NCBI RefSeq assembly: GCF_042453785.1
Contig: NC_091666.1
Location: forward strand, 26,804,501 to 26,868,500
Length of the DNA: 64,000 bases
From: Malus domestica
Lineage: Eukaryota > Streptophyta > Magnoliopsida > Rosales > Rosaceae
Reading direction: 5' to 3'
Below the pieces are notes generated by a model, which was given only the letters and a program-made list of their open reading frames with translations, had not been told where the DNA came from and made no database searches. Of this stretch, positions 45,641 to 56,907 are shown one piece after another. Numbering within the stretch: the first letter of the stretch is position 1; each line of letters opens with the position of its first letter. The translations under genes and the position numbers were made by a program.

Positions 45641-46254
45641 ATGTCTGCATCAACTTCTCACCATCCATTGGCTTTTGCCTTTGGCGTTCTAGGTATAACA
45701 ATATATTAGCATTGTCATTGGTTTCGCAACTCTTTTTCTCTCCATGCACGCCAAGCCCTACTTATCTATGATCTTTGCATTGAATAAGAGACGAAATAAA
45801 CTGAATTGTGCAAAATCGTTTTTCTTTAGTTTTCCTGATTCTACTTTATTTGAAGAGAAACTAACTTTTTTTCTTCTTACTATTTTCAATTAAACAGGCA
45901 ACATTGCCTCGTTCATCGTTTTTCTAGCTCCGCTGTAAGTTATATTTCTTATCAATTTATTTCAGGGATAATGAGGAATTACAATGAGGTTTATTAGTTT
46001 TTTTTTCCGACTAATTTTTTGGGCGGTGCAGGCCGACGTTTTGGAGGGTGTATAAGAAGAAATCGACGGAGGGATTTCAATCAGTTCCATATGTGTTTGC
46101 ACTGTTCACTGCAACGATATGGATATACTATGCATTCCTCAAGTCTAATGAGATCCTTCTCATCACCATCAACTCATTCGGTTGTGTCATAGAGACCATT
46201 TATATTGCAATTTACCTTACATATGCAACTAAGCAAGCGAGGGTGAGTAGTGTT

Positions 46255-46301
<47 letters not shown>

Positions 46302-48004
46302 AACAAATCTGCATGTTAAGAGAACAAATCTGCATGTTAAGTTTAAAGGAATTACTGCAGAGTTGCTAGAGCAGTGTGCGTTTTTCGCAGTTTGAATTCC
46401 CCTCCCATTAGTCTAGGTGAATTCCAGGTAGAATATGACTTGTTTAAAGGACTTATTTATAATTAATAAATCAAATTTGTGTTGCAGGTGTCCACTCTGA
46501 CGCTGCTTTTTCTGGTGAACTTTGGGGGATTTTGCTTGATTCTTCTTCTGGCTCACTTCTTATCACAAGGGCCGACCCGCGTCGCAGTTCTAGGATGGGT
46601 TTGTGTGACTTTCTCTGTCAGTGTCTTTGCAGCACCTTTAAGCGCCATGGTAATTGATTAAGCAAGTACTGTTTTCAAATTTTAAAGGTTTAAACAAAAT
46701 CTCAAATTTTCTATGCATTAAGATTTAATACATGCACGATTTTTTATTTTGTGTTGTGCAGAAAATGGTTATCCGCACCAAGAGCGTGGAGTTCATGCCA
46801 TTTAATTTATCCTTCTTCCTCACCCTAAGTGCCGTTATGTGGCTCAGCTATGGCTTACTCCTCAAGGATCTCTACGTTGCAGTAAGTCATTTTATTTGTG
46901 TACGGCTATTTCGGTTTAACTAATTAGCAAGGTGTGTACGGTTAACCTGTCCTTAATTGTGGACTTTTCCTTTTTCTGATTTTTAAAATTAAAAAAAAAA
47001 AAATCTGGTGATTATATGTTAATGTGTGCTACGATGCATGTATAACGCTAGCTTGATCACATCAACCTTTAATTGATTTATATCGTGGCAAACCAAAAAT
47101 AAGTCCATTAAAGTTAATTAAATCATCGAATAATTCAATTAAAAAGCATGATTATAAGGAAATGGAAAAAATCATTTGTTATGCAAACACTATCTCTTAA
47201 TGGACCACTCTCTTACGACAAGTTTAATTTAGTGACATAAGAAAGCAACAAGAACTATTTAAGAAGCTCCAAAATATTGTTCGGAAAATTCAGGGCTCGT
47301 CTAGAAGTACTTTTAAGATGACTGAAAATATTTTTGGGTTCTAAAAGCACTCGAAGTGCTTTCTGCAAGAAACACTTTTAAAATAACTGAAAACGCTCTA
47401 GGATTTTCTTGCATTTTTACTAAAGATTGATTCCAATAATATTTTCACCAAAACTACTTTCAGTCATTTTAAAAAGCACTTCCAAACTAGCTCTTAATTA
47501 GATTACGTTATGGCATTTATTTTGATATTTTGCATGGTTTAGCAAACTCGTCGGCTAGAGCAGTGTGTGCTCTCATCTGCACTTAAGTTTGAATTTTACT
47601 CCTTACATAAATTTAATGTAGAATTTCCTCTGTATAAGAATATATTTGCTAGCTTTAATTAACTAATCACATGATCTTTTCACTTGCAGACCCCAAACAT
47701 TGTTGGTTTCTCCTTTGGGTTGGTTCAGATGGCCCTCTATGCAAAGTACAGGAATAACAAAACAAATGTGGAGGAGAAGCTACCAGAACAGAAAGCTGAT
47801 GTTGTGAAGCAAATGACAATTTTGACTACTACTCCTGAGCTGGAGGTACAAGTCCAAGCAGCTGTAAGCTCCCATGCCAATAGTACTGATGCTCATCCAA
47901 GCTCTGAGCATAACAATGACCAATATATGCATGCACAAACATGCCATAACGAGAAAATCATCGAACCCTCCATGGCCGGCCAACTTGTTACATGTGAAGT
48001 TTGA
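45641..48004 (+). CDS. SWEET sugar transporter (clade III-like), six exons, complete
   Basis: Exons 45641-45692, 45898-45934, 46032-46242, 46488-46649, 46762-46881 and 47690-48004 join through GT-AG introns to give 298 residues. SWEETs are seven-helix facilitators that move sucrose or hexoses down their gradient, often at the plasma membrane. The first MtN3/saliva repeat begins [20 protein letters not shown], followed by [20 protein letters not shown]. The second repeat covers [40 protein letters not shown] and [20 protein letters not shown]. The prolines of the PQ-like motifs are in place. A hydrophilic tail of about 80 residues carries the usual late phosphorylation-type Ser/Thr. The [10 protein letters not shown] motif and long tail fit clade III (SWEET9-15, mostly sucrose); which member it is cannot be told from one sequence. 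A (CT)n tract lies just inside intron 3, and a MITE starts 28 bases after the stop. Confidence 0.93.
46259..46299. repeat. (CT)n microsatellite in SWEET intron 3
   Basis: About 20 CT units start 16 bases after the intron 3 donor. Confidence 0.9.
47290..47496. mobile_element. hAT-like MITE inside the last SWEET intron
   Basis: The left end AGGGCTCGTCTAGAAGTAC and the right end, read inverted (AAGAGCTAGTTTGGAAGTGC), are related. The interior carries repeated AAAAGCACT and CACTTTTA motifs. The target duplication could not be fixed. Confidence 0.65.
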
Positions 48005-48031
48005 ATATTTGGTCATCTGCTGCCTGCCTAA

Positions 48032-48230
48032 GAGCAATTCCACCCATGGAGCCCTTCCCCTGGCAATCCACTATTCAATCCACCCTATTAAACAGTAACT
48101 GCCTTAAATGAATAGTAACTACCATTAATGAACAGTAATTGCCATTTACATCTCCACCCTTGGAACCCTCCCCCCTGTCAATAAGCAATCAAAATAATAG
48201 TTTTTTTTGTTTGTTTAAATAATAAAAAAC

Positions 48231-48277
<47 letters not shown>

Positions 48278-48456
48278 ACAAAAAATATAAAAAATTGCAA
48301 AGCACTCGGGCCACAGGCCCGTCGACTCCCCACCCCCCCCTTCGCTCGGCCTCCCACCCTCACTCGGGCCCTTCCCCGCTGGAGCTGCTCCCACCGGCCC
48401 TCAGGCCCTTTCTCCTCCCCTGTCGCCCGAGCAACCAGCATCCGCTGGAGTTGCTC
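48032..48456. mobile_element. MITE forming the SWEET 3' flank, target duplication TAA
   Basis: It starts GAGCAATTCCACC and ends GGAGTTGCTC; TAA lies at 48029-48031 and 48457-48459. It contains repeated GAATAGTAACT-type units on the left, a (CT)n tract (48231-48273) and a GC-rich right half. The TAA duplication suggests PIF/Harbinger. Confidence 0.72.
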
Positions 48457-49222
48457 TAATTGTACCTGAATCAGTCGAGATCGATCGCTCTATATAAATA
48501 TTTTAGACGTCACTATGCATATGTAACGTAGTGTACATATGCCCTTTTGGTGCATATTTAATTTCCGTGATGTTTAATTTTCCTTTATATTTGTGTAATC
48601 CTAATGAAGGTATAGACTAGCCTCCTCTTGTTCTTGCCCATTGTAATGGTTGCTAACACCTTTCGAAGGCATAACGGTCTTCAACAGTAAATATATATAT
48701 ATATATATTTCTTCGCCGTTTATGAAATAAAATTTGTTACTTTAACTTAAGAGAATGAGAGATTTTTCAATGTGCCAGAATGTGGGCACATATGCCAAAT
48801 GTCATTATACAAGTGGAGGGACACTTTAAAAAAAAATTACCTCCACTTGTATAATAGCATATGACGTACTGTACCATATTTCGGGCACATTTAAAAATCT
48901 CGAAGAGAAGAAGAGATTTTGGTTTATTCGCGCATTAATTAAAACACTTGATTTTCATCATTTGGACAAGATTGCTTTACTATTTCGTTAATTGAAACAA
49001 AGCCTGAGATTGGATTTTGGCTTTAGTCCTTCGATTTGGTACATTAGTTTGAACAGGTACACAATTTTCACGAACAAAAATCCAATTTAACACTCAATTT
49101 AAGAAAATAATTTTATTTAATTTAGGACTCAATTAATTTTTTTATCCAAAAAAAAAAGTTCAGAGTTTTTGTAAAATAGTATTATAATGAATTTATGGAC
49201 TGGTTTATTCAACCACTATGTG
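48457..49222. other. SWEET downstream region
   Basis: Non-coding. It has a short (AT)n at about 48691-48710 and one inverted-repeat element (48752-48901). The genuine SWEET polyadenylation site may lie here or inside the preceding MITE. Confidence 0.4.
48752..48901. mobile_element. 150-bp fold-back MITE
   Basis: Left arm: GAGATTTTTCAATGTGCC, then ATTATACAAGTGGAGG. Right arm: CCTCCACTTGTATAAT, then GGGCACATTTAAAAATCTC. The arms cover nearly the whole element with a short A/T loop. No target duplication was confirmed. Confidence 0.75.
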
Positions 49223-49797
49223 CACTGTTCTAAAAATCCCCGCCTAGGTGTTAGGCGCTAGGTCACTGCCCCGATTAGTCCCTAGACGTTTGAAAATTAA
49301 GAAATGACACTCTGTCATTGTCTGATTTCTGGTTGTCTGATCACACTCGTCCATTCATCTAGAGCATACGGGCATTCCAAGAAGCACCTTTCCCTATGCC
49401 TAGACCCACTTATGCGTCCGCCTAACCCGCTTAGGTGTCCGCCTAGCTAGGCACCCGCCTAGATTGCAAATCTCACTTAGATAGAAAATCTAAAACTTTC
49501 AATTTTTCAATAAAATGTAAGAAATTTATTGAATAATTGGATGAACACTCATTAATTATGTGCTTGTTCCCCATATTTTCAATATGTTCTAATACTTTAT
49601 AATTTATGTGTCATTTTTGTTGTAACTTATGTATCTCAATACAATTACGTGTGTTTTATAAGTATAAATATGCACTTATTTATACAATATATAATAAATT
49701 TACTTAAATCTGCCTCCACCTAGGCCCCTGCCTAACAGTCTAGGCGCTAGGCCCTGACTTGCCATCCGACTAGCGCCAAGCGTTTTTTAGAACTTTA
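49223..49797. mobile_element. Non-autonomous hAT element, 575 bp, 8-bp target duplication ACTATGTG
   Basis: The ends are CACTGTTCTAAAAATCC and, inverted, TAAAGTTCTAAAAAACGC. ACTATGTG flanks it at 49215-49222 and 49798-49805. Both subterminal zones are rich in CGCCTAG and CTAGGCG repeats, the likely transposase-binding sites. The interior is AT-rich and non-coding. Confidence 0.85.
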
Positions 49798-49835
49798 ACT
49801 ATGTGACGGTCAAATAATATTTTAGTAATTAACTT

Positions 49836-50184
49836 TGTTTATACCATATTTAGGGCCTCGTATTTAGACCTCGTATAAATACTCGGGGGACTTAAAAGGT
49901 AATTATATGATAAAAGAAGGGGCAAATATGTAATAAGTGAGGGGTCCTTATTCTATAAAAGGACCCCTCACCCTCACAATTAGAGGAGGCCAAATTCTTA
50001 TGCCCTCTCACCCTTTCTCAACGCTCTCACTCTCAGAGCTCTTTCTCCTTCAAATAAATACAATCAGTGTGGACGTAGCTCAAACCTTGGGGTGAACCAC
50101 GATACATCTTGTGTTATTTACATTTCTTGCAGATTTACGGTCGAATTTACGTTGTACCAAGACCTCCGGTTTTGTGCATCAACA
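49836..50184. mobile_element. Solo LTR, 349 bp, 5-bp target duplication AACTT
   Basis: It starts TGTTTATACC and ends GCATCAACA; AACTT lies at 49831-49835 and 50185-50189. A CTATAAAAGG TATA box lies at about 49955. The tail ACCTCCGGTTTTGTGCATC resembles a known Gypsy-type LTR end. Confidence 0.88.
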
Positions 50185-50189
50185 AACTT

Positions 50190-50711
50190 TCCTCATATCA
50201 TACAGCCTAAATTCTAGTTTAACATGTATGCTTACCTATAATACAATTTAACATGTATATTTAAAGATCCAGATAAATCGAATCTCCTTTTCAATCTTTC
50301 TCGTTCTTTCGAAAAAAAAAATACGTTTAGTTTAACCTAACGTACGGATGCATCGAGACCAATTAAAGTTGCATGATAGAGGTAGCGCTAGACTTTGTTT
50401 TTAGGTATGCTTCTGTATGTGTATGCACGTATTGGCATATATTGGTAGTGCTTGTTGCCACGTTTACGACAAGTAAGACAAGTAAGACATAGTTGGTGTA
50501 TTCAATTCAACTATATATTCTTCCATTGACGACAAGTAAGACAATATGGTATTCTGCGTTGCATTACGTAAGAGGAAATTATAAACAATGGCTGGCTACA
50601 GGCATATATAACAAAAAAATTGAAGGCGGAAAATCTTTACGTGTAAATCACATAACCTGTAGTTCCCTCCTTCTGCCATCGGTTGGAAACCTCCGGATAA
50701 TCCTGCTTTCA
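50190..50711. other. Intergenic region
   Basis: AT-rich DNA with direct repeats of ACGACAAGTAAGACA at about 50466 and 50528. No gene. Confidence 0.4.
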
Positions 50712-51480
50712 AGTTGATTCTGATGGGTCTGTAATCTTGGATGGGTTTGTAATCGATCTGGTGATTGGCAATAACTATCGCAAGCTGCTAATTGTGGGTT
50801 CGTAATTTGGGATCATGCTGGATCTCCGATTCTAGCTGGCGCTAAGAAGGGTTAGTGTTGCGAATGTGCTGGTTGCTGAAGGTCTAGCTCTGCTTGGTGG
50901 TCTTGAAGCAGCCTGTCAGAAAAATCTAAGGGGTGGTTTGGGAGTGAGGTGCTTAAAAAAAAAAGCACCCATGAAAAAAAGCTGTGAGGGTTTTAGGTAT
51001 TTGGTAAACTGAAAAAAAATGGCTTATTTTGGAAGCTGCTGTGAGAATAAGCTGAAATCAAAGGAAAAAGCTGAAGCTGCTATTTGCAGCTTTGGAAAAC
51101 TGGCTTTTTTTCAAAGCACACGGAGCTACAGTGCTCCTTTAATGAAAAGATCCACTATTAGACTACTTTTTTTTTTTCCAAAAACACTTTTACAAAAAAG
51201 TTTACCAAATACTCTACTGATTTATTTCACAGCCGCTTATTCTTACAGCAGCTTTTTTTCAAAGCACAGCAATACCAAACCAGCCCTAAATATCCTGGAA
51301 ATTGAGGGAGATTCAAAGGCGCTTAACTATTGGTTCGATTACTGGAGTCATTTGTGCTCCTTGGAGGATACGCACAATCTTGGTCAATATTCAGAGGTTG
51401 GTCTGCAAGTCTCTTCCGTCTGAACTCTTCTAGAGATTTGAGGTGGATGCAGTCTCTTCCGTCTGAAGCTTGGTTAGCGT
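50712..51480 (+). pseudogene. RNase H-like (RVT_3) domain split by a MITE
   Basis: Before the MITE the frame reads VDSDGSVILDGF with the first catalytic-type Asp, then stops, then VSVANVLVAEGLALLGGLEA and ACQKNL. After the MITE it resumes with NILEIEGDSKALNYW (the EGDS motif) and, in a shifted frame, GVICAPWRIRTILVNIQRLV. D..S, AE..AL..GL.AA and EGDS in this order define the plant RVT_3 RNase H-like domain. Removal of the 357-bp MITE restores continuity of the QKNL-R-NILEIEGDS block. Several stops make it non-functional. Confidence 0.75.
50930..51286. mobile_element. PIF/Harbinger-type MITE, 357 bp, target duplication TAA
   Basis: Same family as 20782-21154 but inverted: GGGGTGGTTTGGGAGTG at the left and ACCAAACCAGCCC at the right, flanked by TAA (50927-50929, 51287-51289). 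The long stretches AGCTGTGAGGGTTTTAGGT and AGCTGCTGTGAGAATAAGCT are shared between the two copies. Confidence 0.9.
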
Positions 51481-51590
51481 GGCGTTGCGATTGCTTCTCT
51501 TCTGTGTGTCCTAGAGGCTTTTTGTTGCCAGTTGTTTTTTCTTATCCAAGTAAAAAAAAAAACCAATTGTTTGTTCTAAAACAATGGGTA

Positions 51591-51923
51591 TGTTTGCCCA
51601 CATATATATAGTAAAGGTTCACAAGTTAAATAGTGAACTTTCTGCTTTCATAATGTTTGCTCTATAAATAGAGCATTACAAGGAGATGAATGTGAGGGAA
51701 GAGATTGTGAAGGAGAGAAAGAGGAAAGAAAAAGAGAGGAAGAGGAGAGGAGAGAATAGTGAGATAGAATAGTGAGAGTTATTTTGTACTACTATTATTC
51801 CAAATTATAATGAAAGCACTACTGCTGTTCCGATGACGTACTCTAGTCCCACTGACTGTAAAGGAACCTAGTAAACTTTGTGTCTTATTTATTTATTACA
51901 ATGCACACATTGTCGATTTTACA
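51591..51923 (+). mobile_element. 5' LTR of a Copia retrotransposon
   Basis: It starts TGTTTGCCCACATATATAT and ends GTCGATTTTACA, 333 bp. A CTATAAATAGAGC TATA box (51662) lies early in it. The following ACACGTTATCAGCACGAG is a leader and primer-site sequence common after Copia LTRs in dicots. Confidence 0.72.
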
Positions 51924-52982
51924 ACACGTTATCAGCACGAGAAGTTCTCATGTCAATGGAAAGCATAGCACCACAAATCATGTTCACCTCCTTCAGCTGG
52001 AATCTCACAGATAAGAAAATCTTTTCATTTTATCTTCAAATCTCAGTACAATTGATTTTCTTGAAGCAACTATATATATTGTTGTATGACTATATATCAT
52101 CCTTTGCAGAAGCAAAATAGTACAGACTCAAAATTCGTAAAGAATTTGACAACCATGTAAACAGCCTCGGGACTCCAACTTGAAGACCTCGGATTGAAAT
52201 ACTTTCTTCTTGAAAGTTGTTCGTCCACTCAGTATCTACGACATATCAAAATTTCAGAAAACCTTAACGGTGTGATCATCGCAGATGTTTGAAATACCAA
52301 ACCAGTTTCCAATTTCCGCAGAAAACTGGACAGCCACCTTATGAGTACCACAACTCCATTTTTGTAGTTCAAATCGAAATTGTTTCTTCACAAAAGTTGT
52401 TTGGTATCCTCTTATCCATATCATACTAAAATTTGAGCTAAATATAACGGTTTGATCTCCTCATACGTTGCAGACACTCTTGATTCCAAAACTTATGGGA
52501 ACCGTTTCGACTTTTTCGAAACTCACGGAGGAGGAACACCAATTGGAACTTATTGTTACTATTATTTTCTGAGTAACCAAAATGACTTCAGAATTGTGAA
52601 AACAAAAATAAAAAGGAAAATGGGGCCAAAGCCTTGAAAAGATATGTTGCACCATGTGAAAGAAAACAAAAGGTAAAGTTGTTTTTTTTTTTTTTTTGGA
52701 ATTGTGCAGCATGTGAGAAAAGGAAAGGTTTTGAAGCCTGGTGCTGACAGAAAGAAAAAACAATTAATTAACAAATAAAAGGGACAAAAGGAAGTGGCAA
52801 AATAAAAGGTTTTGATACTATTTATTTATGTGAATGGTGTTGACTTAAAATCCTTTCACAAGTTCTATTTATTTAAAGCAATTTATTTACAGTGGGTAGA
52901 ATTATTACTCTTTGCTTTAAAACTTTGATATTTATGTGAATGGTGCTGAATCAGAGCCCTTGTCACAAGCTTTATTTACTTT
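51924..52982 (+). other. Copia internal region, left of the CACTA insertion
   Basis: It begins with the primer-site block ACACGTTATCAGCACGAG. Between 52160 and 52480 two related segments of about 150 bases carry AAAAGTTGTT, CATATCA-AAATTT and AACGGT-TGATC blocks. No clear gag frame survives. The last 155 bases are the first one and a half units of a 106-bp tandem repeat continued after the CACTA element. Confidence 0.5.
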
Positions 52983-52999
52983 CACTACTACAAAAGGCC

Positions 53000-53400
53000 A
53001 TATTACTGTCGGTTAAAAAACGACAGGAAAAACCCCTTACTGTCGGATTATTGGGCAAAATCCAACATTAAATCGTGCAATGTCGGATATAGGAACCGAC
53101 ACCAATGCTACCGTCACAAAAAGGGTATTGACGTCGCTTAGGCACCTTAATCCGACACCATGAAGCAAAGTAATATAAAATAAAAAGGAACAAAGGCGTC
53201 GCTTAAAAGCGACATTAACACTGACGTCGCTTATAAGCGATGTAGAAACGCCCCAAGATGTCAATTCAAACCAACATTAATTAGTAAATAAATAATTAAA
53301 ATATCACACTTGGTGTCGCTTCCAACCGACATCAATTGAATTAAAATAATAAAATACGCAACTTAACGTCGCTTACAAGCGACACTACACATATTAAAAA
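53000..53400. repeat. Left subterminal palindromic repeats of CACTA
   Basis: At least six copies or half-copies of GTCGCTTAAAAGCGAC and GTCGGTTAAAAAACGAC. In En/Spm the TNPA protein binds such repeats; here the motif is itself palindromic. Confidence 0.85.
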
Positions 53401-53851
53401 CAAAAAGAAATCTAAATCCTCACGTCAGATTGTAATTGTTATATTTTGATATATTTTTTCAAGTCTTCCCATCAGTTTTTAATTAATAATAATTACAAAA
53501 AATTATATGAAAATAATTCCAACCAATATATCATTTATAGGCCAAGTCTTTGTTAACCATTAACAAAAGCTCATAACAAATATTTTATATTTCAAATAAG
53601 ATACAAAAACTTATCCATCATAACAAACACCAAATCCGACATTACAAATACAACATACAAAAAGCAGAAACAGAAACTATAAACGCTAGCACAAGTGTCA
53701 TACATAGCCGACAAGAAAATGAACCACACTATTCAGCAGAACCAGAGCCCGAATGTGACCCCGTTCCTTCTCGAGATGCTTGTTGAGATCCTCCTTGTGA
53801 TCCAATAAACCTCGTCATGTCCACATCTAATGGACCACCTGCAAGCATTCC

Positions 53852-55689
53852 CTAAAAACCTCCAATGGGAACATCCGGGCAAATCCCATCATGAGAAGCC
53901 ATCTCAGGTCGATATACAGGCATTTGATATGGCGGCTGCTGCATGTATGACATGGGTTGCTGCTGTTGCATGTAAGCCATGGGTGGCTGCTGCATGTATG
54001 CCATGGGCTGTGTCGGATACATTAGATATGGAGGTTGCTGATTATAGCCTGTATACGGATATACAGGTGCACCAGGAGGCTGATTTTGGGGTGACTGTTG
54101 GGTTCCTTGTGGGTATGGATATGGAGGAGGAGGCTGACCCTGGCCTGATTGTTGGGTTCCCGGGCTATACGGTGGTATCGGCTGAATTTTTTGCAGTATT
54201 AACTTAAACAGCTGATTCTGTTCCTGCTGCTGGCTGCATGTTTCTGCAAGCAAAAATTCTAGATCTGCCATCCGTTTAGAATGACCTTCTTCCTTCCTTT
54301 TCAATTCATTGTTCTCGGTCAACAACACTGCCACTAAACTCTGGGATGATCTTCTTGAAGAACTAGAAGAAGTTGAGGAAGATGCATACAACACCATATC
54401 CAGAGTCACCCCATGTCCATACCCTCGTACTCTATTATGATGCTCAGGAACCATCGTCTCCACATAAACCTGGGTCCTAAGCTCATCACCATCTTCATGC
54501 CCAAACTCAATCATAGTTTGAATATTCCCCTCCATAGTTGCCTTGCAATTAAATTTTTTTAAATAAGAATTCAACTATAGATAATAAAATTTAATAACAA
54601 TGATATACAACAAAGAAAAAATCAATTACCCCAGTGCGCTCCGATGTTTCATCAATCCAAGTACGATCCTTTCGAGTGTGACAGTGATGAAAAAACGAAA
54701 TAGGAACCGCCTCCTTCCCATGCTTTTTCCGCTATAATTATAAGTTAACAAAACAAAGAACAATTTTCACCAACCATCAAATTATAAATAAATTTCTACC
54801 AATAATATATTAAATTTAAAAATATCTACAATTCTTGAAAATGAACAACCCTTACAAGTTCTGCCCTAACTCTTGCAAAAGACTTTGCACCAGTGGTGTG
54901 GTTCATCGTCTTCAACTGCAAATTGTACTTATTTTTGGCAGCAATCTCCTAGAAAAAAAAAATTTTATTAAACACATTACAAACTTTAAAAAAAAATAAT
55001 AATAAAAAGTTTACCTTCGTTTTTTCTTTGTTCCATTAGGAGACCAATTCAGCCCACTGTTAAGGATCCACATTAGGAGGAGCTTTCCGATACTCCTCAA
55101 CTGGTTTACCAGTATAATGTTTTTTTTTCAATTTATTTCTATACTCCTTATACGCATGCTCCGCAATATGAAGTGTTATGTGCCGGATCATTGGCATTTT
55201 AGCCATATCCTCTTCTAGAAAAATAATAGTTTCCTGTACGCATAAAAAAAATAACAAGCAAATTAATTATTATTCCAAACATTGACTAATTATACTCTCT
55301 TCTAGTAACAAAAAAAATAATTTTATCTTTATTCTTATCGAAAAAGCTTCTCTGAGATCTTGCTTGATTTGACGCCAATCACTCACCAACGGCATATGTC
55401 TAAAATCTCTTACCTCTGCTACAACATGTTTTGAAAATGCACTAGAAATTTCACTAATGCATTTTCCCGACGCATCAAAACAACAAACTTGTTCCTTCCA
55501 GTTGGGAATCGAGGGTCCCCGTCCTCGTTGAGTTGTTCCTTATAAACAAAGAAAAAACAATTAAAACCATGGACCAAAAAAAAAAAAAAACTGAAACTAA
55601 AAACCATAATAAATTAAAAATGAACAACCTTCGACTTCTTCCCCTTTGAAATGGGGTTCGTCAGCATTTTCATCTTCAAAATGCTCCAT
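53852..55689 (-). pseudogene. CACTA TnpA-like gene (plant transposase Ptta/En/Spm, Transposase_24 type)
   Basis: From an ATG at 55689 (MEHFEDENADEPHFKGEE) the exons run leftwards: a short acidic start; NEDGDPRFPTGRNKFVVLMR; GKPVEEYRKAPPNVDP and WAELVS with WNKEKTK; NKYNLQLKTMNHTTGAKSFA; FFHHCHTRKDRTWIDETSE; and a last exon with a coiled-coil-like stretch (ENNELKRKEEGHSKRMADLE) and a Pro/Gln/Tyr/Met-rich tail with repeated YMQQPP. NK-N-----HTTG-KSFA and HTRKD--W-DE are marks of the family. A stop separates NVDP from WAEL and intermediate splice sites are uncertain, so I call it a decayed gene, possibly with a usable last exon. Its role would be DNA binding to the subterminal repeats. Confidence 0.72.
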
Positions 55690-55852
55690 AACACAACAAT
55701 TTGCAAGAAGTAAAAAACTAAAAAGTGAAATGAGAGAGGAAGTGGAAAAACCGACGAAATTGGGAGGGAGATGGACATACTGAATTTTGGGAAGAAATGA
55801 AAGCGCGGGTGAAATGGGGGGAAGAAGGGGATTAAATACGGATGCTAACTTG

Positions 55853-56480
55853 GCGTCGGTTAAACCCCACATTAAACCACTGACATCGCTTTAAAACCTA
55901 CTGGCGTCGAAATAACAGCGTCATAGTGTCGGTTTACACTGACAATACAACTGATACATTTACTGATAAAATAAAACCCACCAACTTCCTGACAAAATTT
56001 AATGAACCATATGTTACGTCGGTTTACCTACAATTGGTGTCGGTTAAAACCGACACCATCACTGACACATTTACTACTACAATTGAATCCACAGACTTCT
56101 GACAAAATTTAATGAACCAGAGACTGCGTCGCTTTAGCTTAACTTGGTGTCGGTTTAAACTGCCACCACCACTGACTCTGACAAAAGTTATTAAAGTAGC
56201 GTCGCTTTAACTAAAGTTCTTTTCGGTTTAAACTGCCACTATCACAGACACATTTATTGCTGCATCTAATCAGACAACAACTTTCTGACATAGTTATTTG
56301 AAATTTACATGGCGTCGCTTTAGTTAATGTGGATGTCGCTTAAAACTAACACTATTGTCTGACAAGCTTTAATGATGTGGCCGTTGCGTCGATTTAGTTA
56401 TATTTAGTGTCGAGTTAAACCGACACTAGAACTGACACACTTTACTGCAGCATTAAATCATACAACCACTTTCTGACCCA
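55853..56480. repeat. Internal cluster of CACTA subterminal-type repeats
   Basis: At least ten copies of GTCGGTTTAAAC, GCGTCGCTTTAG and GTGTCGGTTAAAACCGACAC lie between the two transposase genes, immediately upstream of the TnpA-like gene. Confidence 0.8.
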
Positions 56481-56907
56481 CTTTTCTTACGAAGTGACTA
56501 CTTGAAAGTGGTGTTCCCAAGTCCACTTCACGTTGGTTTTCTTAGGTACTCCTTCTCACTCGAATTTCTAAAGTCCACCACTGAGATCACTCTATTTACA
56601 ATTTAAAATGTTACATTTATCACATTTATATCACTTCTTTGACAACTTTTTAATAGATGTGAGATATACTTATATTGTTTAGCCGACACTACCTCACCCA
56701 TGCCGTCACCTAAAAGCGACAGCAAAATAGTTTTTTTTTTAAATGTTTAACCCATAAAAAATAAATATCGAGTTTTTTTTTTTTTTAAGTTATCTCATAT
56801 AACATTTTAAGATTTTAATAAATAAAATTGAACTTAAACCATATACGTAATAGAAAACAAACATATTGTCTAATTAATACTTAAAACACATAAAACAGTT
56901 AATATAT

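Noticed and set aside
45501-45692. Alternative upstream start for the SWEET gene
   Set aside because: That frame is different from the SWEET frame; the ATG at 45641 gives the conserved [13 protein letters not shown] start.
48178-48441. Frame with Arg-Glu repeats
   Set aside because: It translates the (CT)n tract inside a MITE.
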